Shown piece by piece: positions 1 through 10,591 of a stretch of 64,000 bases of DNA. The DNA comes from Winogradskyella sp. (lineage in GTDB: Bacteria > Bacteroidota > Bacteroidia > Flavobacteriales > Flavobacteriaceae). The notes beneath the pieces were generated by a model. The model was not told where the DNA came from. It saw only the letters and a program-made list of their open reading frames with translations, and made no database searches. The stretch lies in assembly GCF_028282165.1 (NCBI RefSeq), contig NZ_JANQIM010000033.1:310001-374000 (forward strand). Reading direction: 5' to 3'. Position 1 is the first letter of the stretch, and the number at the start of each line of letters is the position of its first letter. Both the position numbers and the translations under genes were made by a program.

Positions 1-210
1 TATATCTGTTATGTTTTCAATTTTTAATTCTACACGCAGGTTAGAACAATGTATGGTCATTTGCGAGAAACCGAAACGCATCGATATCAGAAGAATAAAA
101 TGCAGGATATAGATTTTCTTCATAAGACACTTATTTTACGGCTTTGTAAGTTACGATTTTTTATCGCTTTTATGTCACCAAAATAGTGGCGATTTATTGG
201 CAATAATTAT

Positions 211-218
211 TATTTTTG
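211..218 (+). promoter_or_regulatory. Candidate -7 promoter element for pdhB
   Basis: TATTTTTG matches the Bacteroidota -7 consensus TAnnTTTG and lies 21 bases before the pdhB ATG. I see no TTG at the usual distance upstream, so only half of the promoter is supported. The rest of bases 1-239 contains no gene that I can recognise. Confidence 0.4.
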
Positions 219-239
219 CTACTCGATAAAAATTAGAGC

Positions 240-1217
240 ATGAAAACGATTCAATTTAGAGAAGCTATAGCTGAAGCCATGAGTGAGGAAATGCGCAGGG
301 ATGAAAGCGTTTATCTTATGGGTGAGGAAGTTGCTGAATATAATGGTGCCTACAAGGCATCTAAAGGAATGTTAGACGAGTTTGGCCCAAAGCGCGTTAT
401 CGATACGCCAATTGCAGAGCTTGGTTTTGCAGGTATTGCCATTGGTTCTACCATGACGGGCAATCGTCCAATTGTTGAGTATATGACCTTTAACTTCTCT
501 TTAGTTGGAATCGATCAGATTATAAATAATGCCGCCAAGATTAGGCAAATGTCTGGTGGTCAGTTTAAATGCCCAATCGTATTTAGAGGGCCAACAGCTT
601 CGGCAGGGCAGTTGGCAGCCACACACTCTCAAGCTTTTGAAAGCTGGTTTGCCAACACACCAGGTTTAAAAGTGATAGTGCCATCTAATCCTTATGATGC
701 AAAAGGCTTATTGAAATCAGCAATTAGAGATGACGATCCAGTGATTTTTATGGAAAGTGAGCAAATGTATGGTGATAAAGGAGATGTGCCAGAAGGTGAA
801 TATACTATTCCAATTGGCGTAGCAGATATTAAACGTGAAGGCACGGATGTAACGATCGTTTCATTCGGGAAAATTATAAAAGAAGCTTACAAAGCGGCAG
901 ACGAATTAGAAAAAGAAGGTATTTCTTGTGAGATTATCGATTTGCGTACCGTAAGACCTATGGACAGAAAAGCTGTTGTAGAATCTGTTAAAAAGACAAA
1001 TCGTTTAGTTGTTCTGGAAGAAGCTTGGCCATTTGGAAATGTAGCCACCGAAATTACTTATTTGGTGCAGTCTGAAGCTTTTGACTATTTAGATGCACCA
1101 GTTGTAAAAATAAACACAGCAGATACTCCTGCACCCTATTCACCTGTGCTTTTAGAAGAGTGGTTGCCAAATAGTAACGACGTCATTAAAGCAGTAAAAA
1201 AAGTAATGTACCAATAA
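240..1217 (+). CDS. pdhB: Pyruvate dehydrogenase E1 component, beta subunit
   Basis: Beta subunit of the thiamine diphosphate-dependent E1 enzyme, which with E1 alpha decarboxylates pyruvate and passes the acetyl group to lipoyl-E2 in the cytoplasm. At 325 residues it has the family's full length. The N-terminal half is the transketolase-type pyrimidine-binding domain, with the cofactor-contact stretch GEEVAEYNGAYKA at residues 28-40. The C-terminal transketolase domain follows from about residue 200 and contains DLRTVRPMD near residue 235. The ATG start gives a normal N-terminus (MKTIQFREAI). E1 alpha and E2 are not in this window, so the subunits are not encoded next to each other here. Confidence 0.95.
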   Translation: MKTIQFREAIAEAMSEEMRRDESVYLMGEEVAEYNGAYKASKGMLDEFGPKRVIDTPIAELGFAGIAIGSTMTGNRPIVEYMTFNFSLVGIDQIINNAAKIRQMSGGQFKCPIVFRGPTASAGQLAATHSQAFESWFANTPGLKVIVPSNPYDAKGLLKSAIRDDDPVIFMESEQMYGDKGDVPEGEYTIPIGVADIKREGTDVTIVSFGKIIKEAYKAADELEKEGISCEIIDLRTVRPMDRKAVVESVKKTNRLVVLEEAWPFGNVATEITYLVQSEAFDYLDAPVVKINTADTPAPYSPVLLEEWLPNSNDVIKAVKKVMYQ

Positions 1218-1303
1218 ATTGCAGTTTTCTGCGTTTAATGAACTTCATTAGTAACCTAAATCAAAAATTTAGCACGGTTGTTGATGAAGTTCATTTTTTA
1301 AAT

Positions 1304-3814
1304 ATGAAATTAAGATTACTTACACTTTTTTTGTTTTCTTCAACTTTAGTGGCATTAGCTCAAACAAAAGTAAGCGGTTATGTTTTTGATGAAAAAGAAG
1401 AACCAGTTCCTTTTGCTAATGTTGTATTTAAAGGTTCTACCGAGGGTACTATTACTAACGAGGAGGGTAGGTTTTATTTAGAGTCTGATGAAACATGGGA
1501 AACCTTAGTCGTATCTTTTGTAGGTTTTGAAACTCTAGAAATTCCACTAGACAAACGCGTTAATTATAATTTAAGGTTTGTACTTAAAGAAGAAGCGTCT
1601 TCTTTAGATGAGGTGGTAATTACAACAGGAAAACAATCTAAAAAAGCATCGGAAAATCCTGCTATTAGAATTCTCAAAAAAATATGGGAGCGTAAACGTA
1701 AAAATGGATTAAATCAATTTAAGCAATACGAATACGATCAGTACGAAAAAGTAGAATTTGATCTTAATACTATAGATAGTGCCCTGATAAAAAGTAAACT
1801 TTTTAAGGGGATGGAATTTGTTTTCGATAAAGTCGATACCTCTTCTGTAACGGGAAAAACCTACCTTCCGATTTTCTTAAACGAATCCGTCAAAAAAGTT
1901 TATGGTGATAATGAAATTAATGAAAAGCGAGAGGATTTAATAGGTAATAAAAACTCCGGTTTTAGTAATAATCAAGTCATTATAGATTTTATTGACGATT
2001 TGTATTCCGATTATAATGTTTACGACAATTACTTAAAGTTCTTTGATAAGAGTTTTGTTAGCCCGATAGGCAGAACAGGTATACAGACCTATAATTATGT
2101 ATTATCCGATAGTGCTTACATTGATAATAAATGGTGCTATAACATTATTTATTATCCTAGGAGAAAGAATGAACTAACATTTAAGGGCGATTTTTGGGTT
2201 AACGATTCTACTTATGCTATTAAGGAAATTAATCTTCAGGCGTCAAAGAGTGCGAATATAAACTGGGTAAAAGAAATCTATATAGAACAAGAGTTTGAAG
2301 TACTAAACGATTCAGTATTCCTAATTAAGCGTGATTATTTCTTGTCTGACTTTGCACTGAACAAAAAAGAAACGTCTAGAGGTGTGTATGGTAAGCGCAC
2401 CACCTTATATGATAATTATAAGTTTAATGAACCTAAGGATAAGAAGTTCTATGATAAGGTGGTTTACAATTATGATGCAGATGTTTATAATAGAGAAGAT
2501 GACTTTTGGGAAAACAACAGGCTCGAGGCGTTAAACAAAGACGAGAAGGGTGTTTATAAAATGCTAGACACGCTTAAAACGGTAAAAAAATTTAAAAGAC
2601 TATACAATCTGGGGAGTATTTTAGCCTCGGGATATGTAGAGTTTCCAAGTATCAATTTTGATTATGGTCCCATATTCTCCACCTTTGGTTTTAATGAAGT
2701 AGAAGGGGTGCGTTTACGTACAGGTGGAAGAACGTATTTTGGTCCTAACGATTTATGGCGATTAGAAGGATTTTTGGCTTATGGTTTTGGGGATGATAAG
2801 TTTAAATATGGAATATCTGGTAAATGGTTGTTAGATAAAAAAAGTCGATTTATAATATTTGGTGGTAACAGACGCGATATAGAACAAATTGGGGCAAGCC
2901 TTACAAGCTCTACTGATGTTTTAGGGCGGAGCTTAGCTTCTAGTGCCGTATTTACAGCAGGAGCAAACGACAGGCTTACCAATATTAATTTAACCAATTT
3001 AGGGTTCTCTTTAGAGCCATTAAGGAATTTTGAGATTAGATTAGATGGGACCTTTAGACAGCTAAGATCAGCATCACCAACCTTTAGCTTGGATTATATC
3101 GATCCTGAATCACCTACAGGAATTTCTTCAGAAGTCAATCAGTTTGAGAGCAGACTATCGCTATCGTATTTCCCAAAACGACTAATGACAGGTTTTGGGG
3201 TAGAGCGAAAAAATAAAAATGATGATTTTGCCACATTATTTGCCCAAGTTACTCGAGGTGACCGAAACTGGTTTAATAGTGATTTTGACTATACCAAAGT
3301 ACAGTTTTCCTATATTCAGCCATGGCAAGTAGGTGGTTTTGGTCGATTAGTCACATCTGTTGAAGCTGGTAAAACCTTTGGTGAAGTACCTTTGGCATTA
3401 TTAAGTGTGGTACCTGGTAATCAAACTTTTTTCTCAATATATAATACATTCTCTCAGCTAGATTGGTATGAGTTTGTAACCGACACTTATACCTCTTTAC
3501 ATGTTGAACACAATTTTAATGGGCGTTTATTTTCCCGTATTCCGTTCTTAAAGAAATACAATCTTAGGGCTATTGCTAGTATTAGGGGTGTTTGGGGAGA
3601 ATTGTCAGATGAAAATATTGCATTGAGTACCACAGGCAACCCAGTAGAATTTCCTTTAGTGGCCCCAGATTCAAGGGTATATTATGAATATAGTTTTGGT
3701 GTGGCTAACATCTTTAAAATCTTACGAATCGATTTTAACTTTAGAGGTAATTATCTTGATAATCCTGATGCTAGACGTTTCGGTATTACAGGAAGTTTTG
3801 GGTTTTATTTTTAA
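1304..3814 (+). CDS. DUF5686 outer-membrane protein with carboxypeptidase-like regulatory domain
   Basis: Large exported protein of the DUF5686 family typical of Bacteroidota; molecular function unknown. I use the ATG at 1304 rather than the in-frame ATG at 1238, because residues from 1304 form a clean signal peptide (MKLRLLTLFLFSSTLVALAQ), while the longer form would bury it behind 22 unrelated residues. Next comes a carboxypeptidase-D regulatory-like beta-sandwich (VSGYVFDEKEEPVPFANV, about residues 25-100), then a long region rich in alternating aromatic and polar strands ending in FGFYF, as expected for an outer-membrane beta barrel. It begins about 90 bases after pdhB, but no functional link is evident. 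Confidence 0.85.
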   Translation: MKLRLLTLFLFSSTLVALAQTKVSGYVFDEKEEPVPFANVVFKGSTEGTITNEEGRFYLESDETWETLVVSFVGFETLEIPLDKRVNYNLRFVLKEEASSLDEVVITTGKQSKKASENPAIRILKKIWERKRKNGLNQFKQYEYDQYEKVEFDLNTIDSALIKSKLFKGMEFVFDKVDTSSVTGKTYLPIFLNESVKKVYGDNEINEKREDLIGNKNSGFSNNQVIIDFIDDLYSDYNVYDNYLKFFDKSFVSPIGRTGIQTYNYVLSDSAYIDNKWCYNIIYYPRRKNELTFKGDFWVNDSTYAIKEINLQASKSANINWVKEIYIEQEFEVLNDSVFLIKRDYFLSDFALNKKETSRGVYGKRTTLYDNYKFNEPKDKKFYDKVVYNYDADVYNREDDFWENNRLEALNKDEKGVYKMLDTLKTVKKFKRLYNLGSILASGYVEFPSINFDYGPIFSTFGFNEVEGVRLRTGGRTYFGPNDLWRLEGFLAYGFGDDKFKYGISGKWLLDKKSRFIIFGGNRRDIEQIGASLTSSTDVLGRSLASSAVFTAGANDRLTNINLTNLGFSLEPLRNFEIRLDGTFRQLRSASPTFSLDYIDPESPTGISSEVNQFESRLSLSYFPKRLMTGFGVERKNKNDDFATLFAQVTRGDRNWFNSDFDYTKVQFSYIQPWQVGGFGRLVTSVEAGKTFGEVPLALLSVVPGNQTFFSIYNTFSQLDWYEFVTDTYTSLHVEHNFNGRLFSRIPFLKKYNLRAIASIRGVWGELSDENIALSTTGNPVEFPLVAPDSRVYYEYSFGVANIFKILRIDFNFRGNYLDNPDARRFGITGSFGFYF

Positions 3815-3861
3815 GGGATTTTTTGATTTACTACAACTAACAATATAAAAACCTTTTTCTT

Positions 3862-5082
3862 TTATTTTTGTAATACCTTTATTTTATCTCGTGAATAAGA
3901 ATTCTCATCCAAAGAAAATGACTTTTTATAGTTTTCGACAGCCTTTTTAATATTCCCAACGTTGATATAGAAATCTCCAAGTCTATTATAGAGATATGGA
4001 TTTTTAGGATAATTAGTAGTATTATATATAAAAAAACGTTCGGCTTTTTCTAATTGTTTCTTGTCCACTAATTGATGAGCTAAGTTTTCAATAAAATAAT
4101 GCTCTGGTATAATTTCTCTTCCATATTCCTTCGATATTCTCTGGTAATGGTTCTTTATTTTATTTAGAATATCCTTTTCAGGATCAATTAGGTCTTGTTC
4201 GTCAATGTCTAATTGGTAGAAATTGAAAATATAGCGCAAAGCATCGTAAGTGGTAATTAATGGAACCGAGGCATGGCTTTCTTCTTCGTAGTATTTCCAT
4301 TCATATGACAAGTAATTGAGGTTGTCTTTATTTTTTAGAAATGAATTTAGTTCTAGTATTGTCCTTAAATGTCTAGTTTTATATGTGGTGTCTCTTTGTA
4401 CTGATAATGTATCCATACCAGCAGTATTTGCAATACCTAAAAAAAGTGTTCTACCATTGTAGCGTTTATCGAGTTTAGTATTCTTTATTTTTTTTAAGAG
4501 GTTTTTGTTATTCCACCACATTGAAGGATCGATGGCAACATATGATTTGAATAATTCAGGGTTGTTAATTAAGGTATTCATAACGGTTAACCCACCAAGC
4601 GAATGCCCAACAAACGTTCGGTATGATTCTGTCGGGTAGTTTGAATCTATATAGGGAATTAACTCATTTTCGATAAAAGACATAAATTTATCTCCACCGC
4701 CAGAATTTGTTGTTGCCGAATCACCATTATAGTGTTTTCCTTTTGTAGGTGATAAATCCCGAGTTCTATTTGTATTTGGGATTCCCACCACAATCATTTT
4801 TGGCAAAACAGTATTGCGATTTGAAGAGCTAAGTTGTCTAATCATTCCTACAACTGAATAAAAGTGGCTATTACCGTCCAAAAGATAAAGAACAGGGTAC
4901 TTTTTGGTTTTTGAAAGGTCTTGGTAATTTCCATCAGGAACATGAATCCAAATCTTTCTTTTTTCATTTAATATCTTAGAATCAAAGCTATCGATTTTAC
5001 CAATACTGATATCATTACCATTTTGTCCAATTAAGGAGTGAAAACAAAGACATAACACAAAGACTAAACAAATTTTCTTCAT
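3862..5082 (-). CDS. Exported esterase (putative esterase family) with C-terminal TPR repeats
   Basis: Alpha/beta-hydrolase of the enterochelin-esterase-like family (Pfam Esterase). It has a signal peptide (first 19 residues, ending LIG before Q), an oxyanion-side strand PVLYLLDG near residue 63, the nucleophile elbow GHSLGG with Ser161, the family signature AIDPSMWWN near residue 183, and a candidate catalytic His270 in EESHAS. Residues about 330-400 form two helical TPR-like repeats (AERFFIYNTTNYPKNPYLYNRL and the one after it), a common flavobacterial extension. The substrate is unknown. It lies 56 bases downstream of the M1 peptidase gene on the same strand, so they could be co-transcribed. 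Confidence 0.85.
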   Translation of the reverse strand: MKKICLVFVLCLCFHSLIGQNGNDISIGKIDSFDSKILNEKRKIWIHVPDGNYQDLSKTKKYPVLYLLDGNSHFYSVVGMIRQLSSSNRNTVLPKMIVVGIPNTNRTRDLSPTKGKHYNGDSATTNSGGGDKFMSFIENELIPYIDSNYPTESYRTFVGHSLGGLTVMNTLINNPELFKSYVAIDPSMWWNNKNLLKKIKNTKLDKRYNGRTLFLGIANTAGMDTLSVQRDTTYKTRHLRTILELNSFLKNKDNLNYLSYEWKYYEEESHASVPLITTYDALRYIFNFYQLDIDEQDLIDPEKDILNKIKNHYQRISKEYGREIIPEHYFIENLAHQLVDKKQLEKAERFFIYNTTNYPKNPYLYNRLGDFYINVGNIKKAVENYKKSFSLDENSYSRDKIKVLQK

Positions 5083-5138
5083 AGTTTGTATTAGGTGTAG
5101 ATAAGGATTAGAGTTTCTAAAATCAACTTTTTATTCAT

Positions 5139-7361
5139 TTAATTTTTTTTCTTATCCTTGAAAGTATCAAAATCAGATTTCTCTTCAACTTTAGGAAAGC
5201 TATTGTTTTTTATATCGGTATCGGCAAATTCAAAATTGGGATCTAAGACCACTTTCCTAACTTCTTTTTCTTTAATAAACGTTTTCGTGACTTCGTATTC
5301 ATTTAATCTCCAAATCTCAGCTGGTAAGGTATCGATGTCGCCTGTGCCATCTGTATATTGCCATTCTATAGTAACTGGCATTACTAGACCTCCTATATTC
5401 TTTATAGTTACCTCATAAATGTTCTTACCGAGGAGTTGTTGTCTTAATTCAGGCTCATTGAGTCTCGATAGAAACTGACCATAGGCTTGATCTGGTGTAG
5501 ACACCATCGTAATCATTTCAGGGCCACCAGCAAAATCTGTGATATTTTCGCCAGCATTTTCGGCTTTTATATTCGCTGCAGTCACTTTATTGCGGTTCTC
5601 TACATTGTCTTCATTGACGACCGTAAACCATTTGACGTTGGCAAGTTCCATATCGACATTTTCCGTTGTAAAAAACCATCCTCTGTAAAACCAATCGAGA
5701 TCGACTGCAGTCGCATCTTCAAGTGTTCTGAAAAGATCGGCAGGATTTGGGTGTTTGTATTTCCAACGATTGGCATACGTTTTAAAAGCTTGGTCAAATA
5801 ATTCCTTGCCAATTACAGAGTTTCTTAAAATTTGAAGCCCCACAGTTGGTTTTTGATAGTAGTTGGCGCCAAATTGATTGAATAAATCATTATCAGATGA
5901 GGTCATAATAGGGCGCATAATACTTTGGTCACCACTCATAAAAGGAACAATGCTTTTCGGGGTTGTATGCGGATAGTCGGGATAACGTTCTTCCATTGTG
6001 CGTTGATGGATAAAGGTGTTTAGGCCTTCGTCCATCCACATCCACTGGCGCTCATCAGAGCTTATAATCATGGGAAACCAGTTGTGCCCGACTTCGTGTA
6101 CAATGGTGCTGATCATACCAGCTTTTGCATTTTTGCTCATCACACCATTTATTGGTCGACCACCATTAAAGCTGATCATAGGAAACTCCATCCCTATGTT
6201 AGATGTATTTACTGATATACAAACAGGGTATGGGTATTCAAAAACATCATCTGAATATACTTCTAGCGCGTTCTTTACGGCTAATGTGGAAGACTCACTC
6301 CAAACCGGTAAGCCTTCTTTAGGATAGAAAGACATGGCCATTACTGTATGCGTTTCTAATGGTACGGCTTGGGCATCCCAAATAAATTTTCGCGATGAAG
6401 CTAAGGCAAAATCCCGTACATTTTCGGCTTTAAATTTCCAGGTTTTAGTTTTAGTCGTTTTTTCCTTTTCGTTGACTTTAGCTTCTTCGGGTGTAACAAT
6501 CATAATTGGCTTATCAACAGATTTTTCGGCCTTGGCTAAACGTTTGCGTTGTGTTTTGGTTAATACAGCATCTTCATTTTTTAACTCACCTGTTGCCGCT
6601 ACAATATGATCTGCCGGTACGGTAATTTCAACGTCATAGTTACCAAACTCTAATGCAAACTCGCCAAGTTTTTGGAATTGTTTGTTTTGCCAACCCTCAG
6701 TGTCATTATAAACGGCCATTCTTGGGAACCAATGTGCAATCAGATATACGGTATTATCGTCTTCTGGAAAATACTCATAGCCCTCGCGAGATAACAAATA
6801 CATGCTTCTGTCCGTGATATGATACGACCAGCCAACCGAAAATGTAAGAGATTCCCCAGACTTAAGAGGCTCGCTTAAGATGACTTTCATCATCGTGTTA
6901 TTAACCAAAGACTTTATTGGCTTACCGTTGACATCTTTAATGTATTTTATGGTGTAACCTGCTGGGAAATCTATCGCTCTTGTCAAAAATTGCATGTGCC
7001 TTGTATTCATGGAATCTCTCACATTGCCTAAGACATAACCAAAATCCTCATTTTCCTTTTTGTTAACGTTCTGTTCTAACTGAATCCATAGATACGATAA
7101 GTCATCTGGGGAGTTGTTGTAATAGGTTATGGTTTCATCTCCACTTAGAATATTGTTCTCTTCATCTAGCTGTGCTTTAATTTTATAATCTGCGCGCTGT
7201 TGCCAATACGCTTTGCCTGGTGCGCCACTTGCCGAACGATACACATTTGGTGGTGGTATCATATTGTCAATGGGCTCAAACTTTCCTTGATAGGGTTGGT
7301 TCTGTCCGTAGGAATTAAAAAATAGTAAAAGTGAAAATAAAACGACGAATAGATTTTTCAT
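5139..7361 (-). CDS. M1 family metallopeptidase, exported
   Basis: Zinc aminopeptidase-type enzyme of family M1, directed out of the cytoplasm by the signal peptide MKNLFVVLFSLLLFFNSYGQ. The zinc site is intact: HEVGH at residues 422-426 and the third ligand Glu445 in WMDEGLN. The substrate-recognition motif appears as GMEFP at residues 390-394, replacing the classical GAMEN, as in other bacterial exported M1 proteins. An N-terminal beta-sandwich domain (residues 50-260) precedes the catalytic domain, and a C-terminal region follows. A charged insert of about 50 residues (260-310, rich in Lys and Glu) separates the two. Substrate not predictable. Confidence 0.88.
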   Translation of the reverse strand: MKNLFVVLFSLLLFFNSYGQNQPYQGKFEPIDNMIPPPNVYRSASGAPGKAYWQQRADYKIKAQLDEENNILSGDETITYYNNSPDDLSYLWIQLEQNVNKKENEDFGYVLGNVRDSMNTRHMQFLTRAIDFPAGYTIKYIKDVNGKPIKSLVNNTMMKVILSEPLKSGESLTFSVGWSYHITDRSMYLLSREGYEYFPEDDNTVYLIAHWFPRMAVYNDTEGWQNKQFQKLGEFALEFGNYDVEITVPADHIVAATGELKNEDAVLTKTQRKRLAKAEKSVDKPIMIVTPEEAKVNEKEKTTKTKTWKFKAENVRDFALASSRKFIWDAQAVPLETHTVMAMSFYPKEGLPVWSESSTLAVKNALEVYSDDVFEYPYPVCISVNTSNIGMEFPMISFNGGRPINGVMSKNAKAGMISTIVHEVGHNWFPMIISSDERQWMWMDEGLNTFIHQRTMEERYPDYPHTTPKSIVPFMSGDQSIMRPIMTSSDNDLFNQFGANYYQKPTVGLQILRNSVIGKELFDQAFKTYANRWKYKHPNPADLFRTLEDATAVDLDWFYRGWFFTTENVDMELANVKWFTVVNEDNVENRNKVTAANIKAENAGENITDFAGGPEMITMVSTPDQAYGQFLSRLNEPELRQQLLGKNIYEVTIKNIGGLVMPVTIEWQYTDGTGDIDTLPAEIWRLNEYEVTKTFIKEKEVRKVVLDPNFEFADTDIKNNSFPKVEEKSDFDTFKDKKKN

Positions 7362-7446
7362 GAATTTTTAGATTAATGAAATGATGGGGCAAGATACTAA
7401 CTTTAGCTAAAAGGTAAATATTAAACAAAAACCACAAGTGTTTTAG

Positions 7447-7477
7447 TTGTTTAAAGCCAAAGGCTTATCTATATTTG
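7447..7477 (+). promoter_or_regulatory. Promoter of the ppa gene
   Basis: TTG at 7447-7449, a 20-base spacer, then TATATTTG at 7470-7477. This matches the flavobacterial consensus TTG-N17-23-TAnnTTTG and predicts a transcript start near 7483, about 50 bases ahead of the ATG. Confidence 0.65.
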
Positions 7478-7534
7478 CATCCCTAAAAAAGAAATTGATA
7501 GTTCACCCCAAACAAGAAATAAATCAAATAGAAA

Positions 7535-8062
7535 ATGGCGGACAAGAAAAAAGTGACATTTGACGTACTTATTGAGATACCAAAGGGAAGTAGAAACAAA
7601 TACGAATACGATTTTGCACTACACAAAATTAGATTTGATCGAACCCTATTTTCATCGATGATGTATCCTGGGGACTATGGTTTTGTGCCTGAGACTTTAG
7701 CATTAGATGAAGATCCATTAGATGTTTTAGTGTTATCGACAGAACCATCATATCCCATGGTTGTTATGGAAGTAAGACCTATTGGTGTTTTTCATATGAC
7801 AGACGAGAAAGGGCCAGATGAAAAAATTATTTGTGTTCCAGTCTCTGATCCGGTTTGGAGCAAACGCGCAGATATTACTGATTTAAATCCGCATCGATTA
7901 AAGGAGATTGAACATTTCTTTCAAGTATATAAGGATTTAGAAGAGAAGAAAGTTGATGTTGGTGGATGGGGTAATGCAGAAGAAGCCACAAAAATCTATC
8001 ACCAATGTGTGCAACGCTATGAAGACAGTGAACATAAAAAGAAAAGAACTTTTGTGATTTAA
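7535..8062 (+). CDS. ppa: Inorganic pyrophosphatase (family I, soluble)
   Basis: Cytoplasmic enzyme hydrolysing pyrophosphate to two phosphates, pulling biosynthetic reactions forward. At 175 residues it is the usual prokaryotic family I length. Visible family features are EIPKGSRNKYEYD near residue 13, YPGDYGFVPETLALDEDPLDVLVL (residues 44-67, carrying the metal-binding acidic cluster) and the later KRADITDLNPH segment. It stands immediately before a membrane pyrophosphatase, but a terminator at 8093-8123 separates the two transcripts. Confidence 0.96.
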   Translation: MADKKKVTFDVLIEIPKGSRNKYEYDFALHKIRFDRTLFSSMMYPGDYGFVPETLALDEDPLDVLVLSTEPSYPMVVMEVRPIGVFHMTDEKGPDEKIICVPVSDPVWSKRADITDLNPHRLKEIEHFFQVYKDLEEKKVDVGGWGNAEEATKIYHQCVQRYEDSEHKKKRTFVI

Positions 8063-8092
8063 ATTTAAGTGTCACAAATTCAGTATTCTTAT

Positions 8093-8123
8093 AAGCCATC
8101 TTTAATTAAAGGTGGCTTTTTTT
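8093..8123 (+). terminator. Rho-independent terminator after ppa
   Basis: AAGCCATCTTT pairs with AAAGGTGGCTT (one G-T wobble) across a short AATT loop and is followed by a run of T residues. Confidence 0.8.
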
Positions 8124-8139
8124 ATCAGGTATATTTTTC

Positions 8140-8147
8140 TATTTTTG
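8140..8147 (+). promoter_or_regulatory. Candidate -7 promoter element for hppA
   Basis: TATTTTTG matches TAnnTTTG 39 bases ahead of the hppA ATG and just after the ppa terminator. No TTG is evident at the -33 position. Confidence 0.4.
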
Positions 8148-8185
8148 GCATCGTTAAAAATTAAACTAACTAACACATAATTCAT

Positions 8186-10537
8186 ATGGATATTTTAATT
8201 AAAGGATTACCAGCTTTTGGAGTTTTGGCTCTATTATTCGTGTTTATAAAAAGTGCATGGGTAAGCAAGCAAGACCAAGGAAGTGACAAAATGAAAAGAA
8301 TAGCAAAGAATATTTCTGATGGTGCTATGTCTTTCTTAAAAGCTGAGTACAAAATTTTAGCAATTTTTGTAGTTGCAGTAGCCATCTTGTTATTCTTTAA
8401 GGGGAGTAATGAAGAAGGTTCAAATGGAGTTGTTGCAGTATCATTTGTTATAGGAGCGATATGTTCGGCATTAGCTGGTTTTATCGGGATGAAAGTAGCT
8501 ACAAAAGCCAATGTAAGAACTACAAGTGCAGCCAGAACATCTTTAAGTAAAGCTTTAGAAGTAGCCTTTGCAGGCGGTGCAGTTATGGGGTTAGGAGTTG
8601 TTGGTCTTGGTGTTTTAGGTCTAAGTGGTCTATTCATGATATATAGTGAAATGGGTTGGGGATTAAATGAAGTATTAAATGTACTTTCAGGATTCTCTTT
8701 AGGAGCATCATCTATTGCACTTTTTGCCCGTGTAGGAGGCGGTATTTATACCAAAGCGGCAGACGTTGGAGCAGATTTAGTAGGTAAGGTCGAAGCAGGT
8801 ATTCCTGAAGATCATCCATTAAATCCAGCAACTATTGCTGATAATGTTGGCGATAACGTAGGTGATGTTGCTGGTATGGGCGCTGATTTATTCGAGTCTT
8901 ATGTAGGGTCAATCATCGGTACCATGGTATTAGGTGCATTTATTATAACTCCAGATTTTAATGGATTGGGAGCAGTTTATTTACCACTTGTCCTTGCAGC
9001 AGTTGGAATAGTAATGTCTATAATAGGGACATTCTTTGTAAGAGTCAAAGATGGAGGAAACCCACAAACCGCATTGAATATTGGCGAATTTGGTTCTGCT
9101 GGTTTAATGTTAGTAGCGTCTTATTTCATTATTCATGCATTAATTCCTGAAACGGTTGAAGGCTTACCAAGCGGAGCAACTGGAGTGTTTATAGCCGTTA
9201 TTGCTGGTCTCATTGCAGGATTGGCGGTTGGTAAAGTCACAGAATATTATACAGGTACAGGTACAAAACCTGTAAAGTCAATTGTAAAACAATCAGAAAC
9301 TGGAAGCGCAACAAACATTATCGCAGGCTTAGGTGTCGGTATGATGTCTACAATGTTCCCGATTTTATTGATTGCTGCAGCGATTTTAGTGTCTCATCAT
9401 TTTGCTGGTTTATATGGAATTGCGATTGCAGCTGTAGGAATGCTAGCAAATACAGGTATTCAGTTAGCTGTTGATGCTTATGGACCAATATCAGATAATG
9501 CAGGCGGTATAGCTGAAATGGCAGAGCTTCCAGGTGAAGTACGCGAGCGAACAGATAAATTAGATGCCGTAGGAAACACTACAGCTGCAATAGGTAAAGG
9601 TTTTGCCATTGCCTCTGCTGCCTTAACAGCATTAGCGTTATTTGCAGCTTTTATGAAAACTGCTGGTGTAACAGCTATTGATGTTTCAAAACCAACAGTA
9701 ATGGCTGGTCTGTTAGTTGGTGGTATGTTACCATTTGTATTCTCAGCGTTATCAATGAATGCTGTTGGTCGTGCGGCTATGGCCATGATTGAAGAAGTAA
9801 GACGTCAGTTTAGAGACATCCCTCAATTAAAAGCAGCTTTAGAAGTGATGAGAGCTGTAGACTCCGATATGTCTAAAGCTACAGAAGCACAAAGAAAAAC
9901 ATTTGACGAAGCTGATGGTGTTGCAGAATATGACAAATGTGTAGCTATTTCGACTACCGCTTCAATTAAGGAAATGGTATTACCGGGATTATTAGCAATT
10001 GCTGTCCCAGTTGCTGTTGGATTTTTAGGAGGCGCGGAAATGTTAGGTGGTTTGTTAGCTGGTGTTACTACTTGTGGTGTGCTAATGGCGATTTTCCAAT
10101 CTAATGCAGGTGGTGCATGGGATAATGCTAAGAAGATGATTGAGGAGCAAGGACGTAAAGGTACAGATCCACATAAAGCTGCAGTTGTTGGCGATACTGT
10201 AGGTGATCCATTTAAGGATACTTCAGGACCATCATTAAACATTTTGTTAAAACTAATGTCTGTAGTAGCATTGGTTATTGCACCAAGTATAGCTTTATCT
10301 TCTGAAGGGTTGGCTGAATATACCACGCAGGATACCAATAAGGAAATTGTTATTTCAGAAGATGAAGATAATACGTCAACTGCTGTAGTTGAATATGCTG
10401 AAGTGGTTAATAATGGAGAAGAAATAATAGAAACAAAAACTTTAGTAGGTAATGAGGCTCAAGTAGAGCGACAAAGTCAAGATTTTGAAGCTAGTCTTGA
10501 GAATGAATCAGATGAAATAGAGATTAAAAAGAGCTAA
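8186..10537 (+). CDS. hppA: Membrane-bound ion-translocating pyrophosphatase
   Basis: Multi-spanning membrane enzyme coupling pyrophosphate hydrolysis to export of H+ and/or Na+. The family signature [19 protein letters not shown] is present near residue 195, followed by [20 protein letters not shown]; a second catalytic set ([18 protein letters not shown]) lies near residue 670. The position that separates K+-dependent from K+-independent enzymes is Ala here (GNTTAA), indicating the K+-dependent class; the pumped ion cannot be decided by eye. After the last membrane segment (LVIAPSIAL) there is an unusual acidic, presumably disordered tail of about 79 residues that most family members lack. 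Confidence 0.95.
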   Translation: MDILIKGLPAFGVLALLFVFIKSAWVSKQDQGSDKMKRIAKNISDGAMSFLKAEYKILAIFVVAVAILLFFKGSNEEGSNGVVAVSFVIGAICSALAGFIGMKVATKANVRTTSAARTSLSKALEVAFAGGAVMGLGVVGLGVLGLSGLFMIYSEMGWGLNEVLNVLSGFSLGASSIALFARVGGGIYTKAADVGADLVGKVEAGIPEDHPLNPATIADNVGDNVGDVAGMGADLFESYVGSIIGTMVLGAFIITPDFNGLGAVYLPLVLAAVGIVMSIIGTFFVRVKDGGNPQTALNIGEFGSAGLMLVASYFIIHALIPETVEGLPSGATGVFIAVIAGLIAGLAVGKVTEYYTGTGTKPVKSIVKQSETGSATNIIAGLGVGMMSTMFPILLIAAAILVSHHFAGLYGIAIAAVGMLANTGIQLAVDAYGPISDNAGGIAEMAELPGEVRERTDKLDAVGNTTAAIGKGFAIASAALTALALFAAFMKTAGVTAIDVSKPTVMAGLLVGGMLPFVFSALSMNAVGRAAMAMIEEVRRQFRDIPQLKAALEVMRAVDSDMSKATEAQRKTFDEADGVAEYDKCVAISTTASIKEMVLPGLLAIAVPVAVGFLGGAEMLGGLLAGVTTCGVLMAIFQSNAGGAWDNAKKMIEEQGRKGTDPHKAAVVGDTVGDPFKDTSGPSLNILLKLMSVVALVIAPSIALSSEGLAEYTTQDTNKEIVISEDEDNTSTAVVEYAEVVNNGEEIIETKTLVGNEAQVERQSQDFEASLENESDEIEIKKS

Positions 10538-10560
10538 ATAATTTAGTATCACAATATAAA

Positions 10561-10591
10561 GAGCACCTTATTTTTTTAAGGTGCTTTTTTT
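10561..10591 (+). terminator. Rho-independent terminator after hppA
   Basis: Stem AGCACCTTA / TAAGGTGCT followed by a T-run. The same stem recurs in the terminator at 11491-11519. Confidence 0.85.

Noticed and set aside
1238..1303. Longer start for the DUF5686 protein
   Set aside because: It would put 22 unrelated residues ahead of a well-formed signal peptide that begins at 1304.
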